Shown piece by piece: positions 23,749 to 26,975 of a DNA stretch of 26,975 nucleotides (position 1 is the stretch's first letter; every line of letters starts with the position of its first letter). The notes under the pieces were generated by a model, which saw only the letters and a list, made by a program, of their open reading frames with translations, was not told where the DNA came from and did no database searches. The position numbers and the translations under genes were made by a program. Origin of the DNA: JAKOUL01 sp035378845 (lineage in GTDB: Bacteria > Dictyoglomota > Dictyoglomia > Dictyoglomales > Dictyoglomaceae); contig DAOSUP010000019.1 in NCBI GenBank assembly GCA_035378845.1, forward strand, positions 1 to 26,975, given 5' to 3'.

Positions 23749-24711
23749 TTATTGTTTTTCTTTTTTTAAGGATATATAAGAAAATGGACCTATAAAGGCT
23801 TTTTCTCTTATAGCAAAATCTTTTATATATGTGTGATCCCCAATAATAACTTTATCTTGGATTGTTGTCTTCCCAAATAAACATACATGAGGATGTAAAA
23901 CTACATCCTTTCCAATTTCTACATTTCTTCCTATGAAAGTAGTATCAGTATCCAAAAAGATAACTCCATTTCCTAACCAATATTCATTGATATGTTCTTT
24001 AATTATACTCCTCAAAAAAGCTAATTCTTTTTGAGTATTTGCCCCTAAAACTTCTTGAGAATCAACCCAAAAGCTCCCAACTTTTTCCCCTCTTTCCACC
24101 AATATTTTTATTACGTCGGTAAGATAAAATTCTTTTTGAGCATTTTCATCTTTTAAAAGAGGCAAAACTTCTCTCAATTTTGGCCAGGAGAATGCATATA
24201 TAGAAGTACACACTTCTTTAATTTTTCTTTCTTCTGGCGAAGCATCTTTCTCTTCCACAACCCTTAGAATTTCTCCTCTATCGTTTTTTATTACTCTTCC
24301 ATAACCTAAAGGATTCTCCAAAGAAGTTACTACCATAGTACATGCATAATTCTCTTTTTCATGAATCTCACATAAAGATCTCAAACTCTCCTCTCTCACA
24401 AGAGGAGTATCTCCAGGAAGAATTAAAACATCTCCTTTAAAATCACCAAAAATAGGAATAACTCTTTTTACTGCATCTCCCGTTCCCAAAGGAATCTCTT
24501 GTAGAACGGTATTTTCTATTTCCTCTTCTAAATACTCTTTAACCTTCGGACTTATAACAACAACGAACCTGTCCCCTACTACTTCTTTAATGGTATCAAT
24601 AAGGAATTCTAACATTGAGGTATCTAAAAGAGGATGAAGAACTTTGGGAATTTCGCTCTTCATCCTTTTACCTTGTCCCGCTGCTAAAATTATTGCTTTC
24701 CAGTCTACCAT
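23749..24711 (-). CDS. glmU: Truncated GlmU: UDP-GlcNAc pyrophosphorylase domain with a short beta-helix stub
   Basis: The uridylyltransferase domain (1-240) is intact in outline: LAAGQGKRMKSEIPKVLHPL (usual GxGTRM here GQGKRM), GTGDAV, and LPGDTPLV. The C-terminal left-handed beta helix stops after about 75 residues (EYWLGNGVIFLDTD through IGPFSYISLKKEKQ) at 320 residues, whereas GlmU is usually about 450. The acetyltransferase site, which in E. coli lies past residue 330 (K351, H363 and Y366 region), is absent. The prs start follows 13 bp later, so no remnant or frameshifted tail exists. The gene should form UDP-GlcNAc from UTP and GlcNAc-1-P but not acetylate GlcN-1-P. The ribosome site is weak (GAGAAAG). 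It directly follows tRNA-Gln. Confidence 0.9.
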   Translation of the reverse strand: MVDWKAIILAAGQGKRMKSEIPKVLHPLLDTSMLEFLIDTIKEVVGDRFVVVISPKVKEYLEEEIENTVLQEIPLGTGDAVKRVIPIFGDFKGDVLILPGDTPLVREESLRSLCEIHEKENYACTMVVTSLENPLGYGRVIKNDRGEILRVVEEKDASPEERKIKEVCTSIYAFSWPKLREVLPLLKDENAQKEFYLTDVIKILVERGEKVGSFWVDSQEVLGANTQKELAFLRSIIKEHINEYWLGNGVIFLDTDTTFIGRNVEIGKDVVLHPHVCLFGKTTIQDKVIIGDHTYIKDFAIREKAFIGPFSYISLKKEKQ

Positions 24712-24733
24712 AACTTTCTCATAGAAGAAAATT

Positions 24734-24808
24734 TGGCTGGGGAGGCTGGATTCGAACCAGCGATGGCGGATCCAAAGTCCGCTGCCTTACCAGCTTGGCT
24801 ACTCCCCA
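24734..24808 (-). tRNA. trnQ: tRNA-Gln (anticodon UUG)
   Basis: A full cloverleaf of 75 nt with the CCA encoded at 24734-24736. The acceptor pairs TGGGGAG with CTCCCCA, with a U1-A72 first pair as is typical for Gln, and discriminator G73. The T arm is GCTGG/CCAGC around TTCGAAT. The anticodon stem CGGA..TCCG closes a loop with TTG at 34-36, reading CAA and CAG. It begins about 16 nt after the promoter's -10 and ends 22 nt before glmU, so tRNA and glmU appear co-transcribed and separated by RNase processing. Confidence 0.96.
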
Positions 24809-24823
24809 GTACCTTGACGATTA

Positions 24824-24852
24824 ATTATATATTATAGTGAAAAAGCGGTCAA
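24824..24852 (-). promoter_or_regulatory. Promoter of the tRNA-Gln/glmU run
   Basis: On the minus strand the -35 is TTGACC (24847-24852), the spacer is 17 bp and the -10 is TATAAT (24824-24829). A second TATAAT at 24831-24836 is only 10 bp from the -35 and so is not expected to be used with it. Transcription would begin about 10 nt before the tRNA. It is the best-scoring promoter in the window and may drive the whole minus-strand run down to the deacetylase gene. Confidence 0.75.
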
Positions 24853-24865
24853 TAAATGATAAAAT
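24837..24865 (+). promoter_or_regulatory. Possible promoter of pgpH, leaderless or nearly so
   Basis: TGATAAAAT at 24857-24865 resembles an extended -10 (TGn with TAAAAT). GTGAAA, 17 bp upstream at 24837-24842, matches four of six -35 bases. The start would fall at about 24872, next to the ATG at 24875. This agrees with the near lack of a ribosome site (only AGG, two bases before the ATG). Confidence 0.35.
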
Positions 24866-24874
24866 ATTTAGGCG

Positions 24875-26920
24875 ATGATTAAAAAAAGTCTATCTAAAAA
24901 GACAAATAAAAATATTGATCTCCAAAAGATTCTTACCAGTAGCATCAAGAGGGTCTTTTATAAGAATCCCTTAAGATTTATTCTTATTTTATTTGCAATT
25001 ATAAATCTTTTTATACTTAGCTTAGATTTTATCATTAATCCCCCATTAAAAATAGGAGATATTGCTCCCAAAAACATTGAGGCCCCTAGGACCATCGTAT
25101 ATACAGATACTGAAGAGACAGAAAGAATTAGAAACCTGATTTTGTCTCAATTTAAACCAATATATTCTATAGATCAAAATATAACCTTCCAAAGTTTGAG
25201 TAAACTTTATGAAATATTCTCTCCCTCAGAAGGTACTTTCAGCGAACCTATTTATAACTTTTTTTCCTCCTTACCTACTTCAAGAGCAAACTTTTTAAGA
25301 AAAAAAATAGAAACATGGCTAACAGAAACCTATACTAAGGGGATAAAAGAGGAAGATCTTAACTCCAAAAAGCAAGAATTCATAAGTTTTCTTGTTAAAG
25401 AAGTCTCTTTACCCGAAAATATCGCTAAAGAAATAGCAAATCTTCTTATAAAACCTAATATGTTTATTAATCAAAAGGAAACTGAAGATAAAAAACAAGA
25501 ACTAATAAGATCTATAAGACCTATAGAGAGACTTATCCAGAAAGGGGAAGTAATTATACGAAGAGGAGAAAAGGTAACAGAAGAAAAATTTGCAATTTTA
25601 GATGCTTTAGGATATACAACATCTACTAAAAATATATTAAGATTCATTGGTTATTTAGGAATAGTGATCGCTCTTCAGATTTTAATAAATATTTTTTATA
25701 TGGACCTAATACCCGATGCGAAGGATTTTAACATTATCTTTTTAATAAATTCATTCTTCTCTTTAGCACTACTACTTATTAAGTTTTTCTCTTATTACTC
25801 GCCCTATTTAGCTCCTATTACAAGTATATTCTTTATTAGTGCAGGTCTTATAAACTTACCTACCTACTTTCTGCTTAATTTTTCCATTATTCTTATTTCA
25901 GGTCTTTTTTCTTATTCTTTCTTTATCTTTATTATTCTTTTCTTAGATTCTCTCATAGTATTCTATAGGTCTAAAGACTTGGAAGACAGATTTAGTTATA
26001 TAAAAATAAGTCTAACATTAATATTGATAAGAATACCATTAATATTATTCGGAAACCTCTCATTAAGAGATCCAAATTTTGATTATACAGGAGTTCTTTT
26101 CAACTTAGTAAATCCCATACTTTCTGCCATATTAGCTCTTGGAAGTTTACCATTTATAGAGTCCATATTTAGATTAGCTACACCTTTGAAACTATTAGAG
26201 CTTACAAATCCTAATTATCCTCTTTTAAGAAAATTATTATTAGAGGCTCCAGGAACTTATTACCATAGTATTTTAGTTGGAAATTTAGCAGAGAGAGCTG
26301 CAAAAGAAGCAAAAGCAAACGAATATGTAGTAAGGACCGCATCTTTTTATCATGATATAGGTAAGATTAAACGTCCTCAATACTTTATTGAAAATTTAAT
26401 ACCTGGACAGATAAATCCTCATGAACATTTATCTCCATATATTAGTGCTATAATCATTAAATCACATCCAAAAGATGGAACTGAATTATTACGTAAATAT
26501 AAGTTCCCTAAAAATATTGTAGACATAGTAGAGCAGCATCATGGGACAAGTTTAATAACTTACTTCTACAATAAGCAAAAAGAAATATCCGGTGAAAATG
26601 TACTTGAAGAAGATTTCAGATACTCTGGTTGTAAACCAGAATCTAAGGAAGCAGCAATTGTAATGCTTGCTGATAGTATAGAAGCAGCCACTAGAAGTTT
26701 ACCTAATATCACTCCTGAAAATATAGAAAAAACAGTACGAGATATTATAAGTGATAAATTAATAGATGGACAATTAGAACACAGTAAGCTTACTTTAGAA
26801 GAATTAGAGAAAATTTCACAAAGTTTTATTAAGACCTTAATAGAATTAAGACATCCAAGAATCCCATATCCTCACGAATTTAAGAATATAGAAATACCTT
26901 TTTTAAAATCCCCAAAATAA
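24875..26920 (+). CDS. pgpH: Membrane c-di-AMP phosphodiesterase, 7TM-HD family (PgpH)
   Basis: PgpH hydrolyses cyclic-di-AMP at the membrane. The 681 residues are an N-terminal cytoplasmic lead, a transmembrane helix (about 34-55), an extracellular 7TMR-HDED domain (about 56-250), a seven-helix bundle (about 253-440) and a cytosolic HD domain from about 455. The HD domain has YYHSILVGNLAERAA, then HDIGK with H493 and D494, HSxxYxxH-like segments and EQHHGTSL. The domain order is characteristic. It is divergent from the tRNA-Gln run and alone on this strand. DarA, a c-di-AMP receptor, is encoded nearby. Its target dinucleotide is inferred from the family and gene content, since the sequence alone does not exclude another cyclic nucleotide. 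Confidence 0.92.
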   Translation: MIKKSLSKKTNKNIDLQKILTSSIKRVFYKNPLRFILILFAIINLFILSLDFIINPPLKIGDIAPKNIEAPRTIVYTDTEETERIRNLILSQFKPIYSIDQNITFQSLSKLYEIFSPSEGTFSEPIYNFFSSLPTSRANFLRKKIETWLTETYTKGIKEEDLNSKKQEFISFLVKEVSLPENIAKEIANLLIKPNMFINQKETEDKKQELIRSIRPIERLIQKGEVIIRRGEKVTEEKFAILDALGYTTSTKNILRFIGYLGIVIALQILINIFYMDLIPDAKDFNIIFLINSFFSLALLLIKFFSYYSPYLAPITSIFFISAGLINLPTYFLLNFSIILISGLFSYSFFIFIILFLDSLIVFYRSKDLEDRFSYIKISLTLILIRIPLILFGNLSLRDPNFDYTGVLFNLVNPILSAILALGSLPFIESIFRLATPLKLLELTNPNYPLLRKLLLEAPGTYYHSILVGNLAERAAKEAKANEYVVRTASFYHDIGKIKRPQYFIENLIPGQINPHEHLSPYISAIIIKSHPKDGTELLRKYKFPKNIVDIVEQHHGTSLITYFYNKQKEISGENVLEEDFRYSGCKPESKEAAIVMLADSIEAATRSLPNITPENIEKTVRDIISDKLIDGQLEHSKLTLEELEKISQSFIKTLIELRHPRIPYPHEFKNIEIPFLKSPK

Positions 26921-26935
26921 AAGAAGAGGGAGCTC

Positions 26936-26975
26936 GCTGGCAATGACCTACTCTCCCACCCCGTTACCAGAGCAG
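26936..26975 (-). rRNA. rrf: 5S ribosomal RNA, 3' end only
   Basis: Read on the minus strand, the last 40 bases end in GGGAGAGTAGGTCATTGCCAGC, the typical bacterial 5S 3' portion with the terminal GCCAGC. The 5' part (about 75 nt) lies beyond the window. It ends 15 bp after the stop of the convergent pgpH. The 5S end suggests that an rRNA operon lies to the right. Downstream on the minus strand there is a C/T-rich stretch but no clear hairpin terminator. Confidence 0.85.

Noticed and set aside
1..26975. Defence islands, CRISPR arrays, insertion sequences, prophage or integrons
   Set aside because: No repeats arranged as arrays, no transposase, integrase or terminal inverted repeats; gene content is ordinary core metabolism and information processing.

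Overview
The window looks like chromosomal core DNA of a Dictyoglomus-like thermophilic anaerobe. The evidence is the AT-rich sequence, the very compact operons, Firmicutes-like gene neighbourhoods in a non-Bacillus sequence, SpoVS and other 'sporulation' family genes, and a cytoplasmic GH13 amylase. The genus is an inference from gene content and composition, not from a search. About 29 protein genes, one tRNA and the end of a 5S rRNA fill almost the whole window. No stretch over 300 bases lacks a gene, and I see no IS element, prophage, CRISPR array or toxin-antitoxin pair.

Layout. (1) Positions 1-6022, minus strand: one operon reading rpmE, thyX, tdk, a DUF1385 membrane protein, prfA, prmC, sua5/ywlC, ywlE, rpiB. 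It combines ribosome and release-factor functions, thymidylate supply and t6A synthesis. Its extended -10 promoter abuts a terminator hairpin at 6072-6113. (2) Positions 6142-10873, minus strand: rseP, ispG, rny, ymdB, spoVS, driven by a good promoter at 10914-10942 and closed by that hairpin. RNase Y here has no ATG, GTG or TTG that would keep its membrane anchor; the Shine-Dalgarno site points to an AUU start. (3) Positions 10939-13685: a PfkB-family sugar kinase (minus) diverges from a cytoplasmic GH13 glycosidase (plus). A promoter with an inverted-repeat operator candidate lies between them. (4) Positions 13609-24808, minus strand: a long run beginning with tRNA-Gln(UUG), then a truncated glmU, prs, rplY(ctc), degV, a Ycf45/SpoIIIAA-like ATPase with R3H domain, tmk, darA, holB, ricT, a PD-(D/E)XK-like nuclease of unknown role, rarA and a lipoprotein with a divergent polysaccharide deacetylase domain. 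The last gene overlaps the convergent GH13 gene by 77 bp. (5) Positions 24875-26920, plus strand: pgpH, a 7TM-HD c-di-AMP phosphodiesterase, pointing into the 3' end of a 5S rRNA gene on the opposite strand.

The genes link up functionally. ThyX, Tdk and Tmk make dTMP and dTDP. DarA and PgpH are a c-di-AMP receptor and hydrolase. RicT is known in Bacillus to act with RNase Y, which is encoded here too. HolB and RarA both serve replication forks. The GlmU-Prs-RplY block matches the Bacillus gcaD-prs-ctc order, but GlmU has lost its acetyltransferase half.

I found no clear new multi-gene system. The best leads are the AUU start of rny, the shortened GlmU, the unassigned nuclease-like gene next to rarA, and the operator-like palindrome at the sugar kinase/GH13 promoter.
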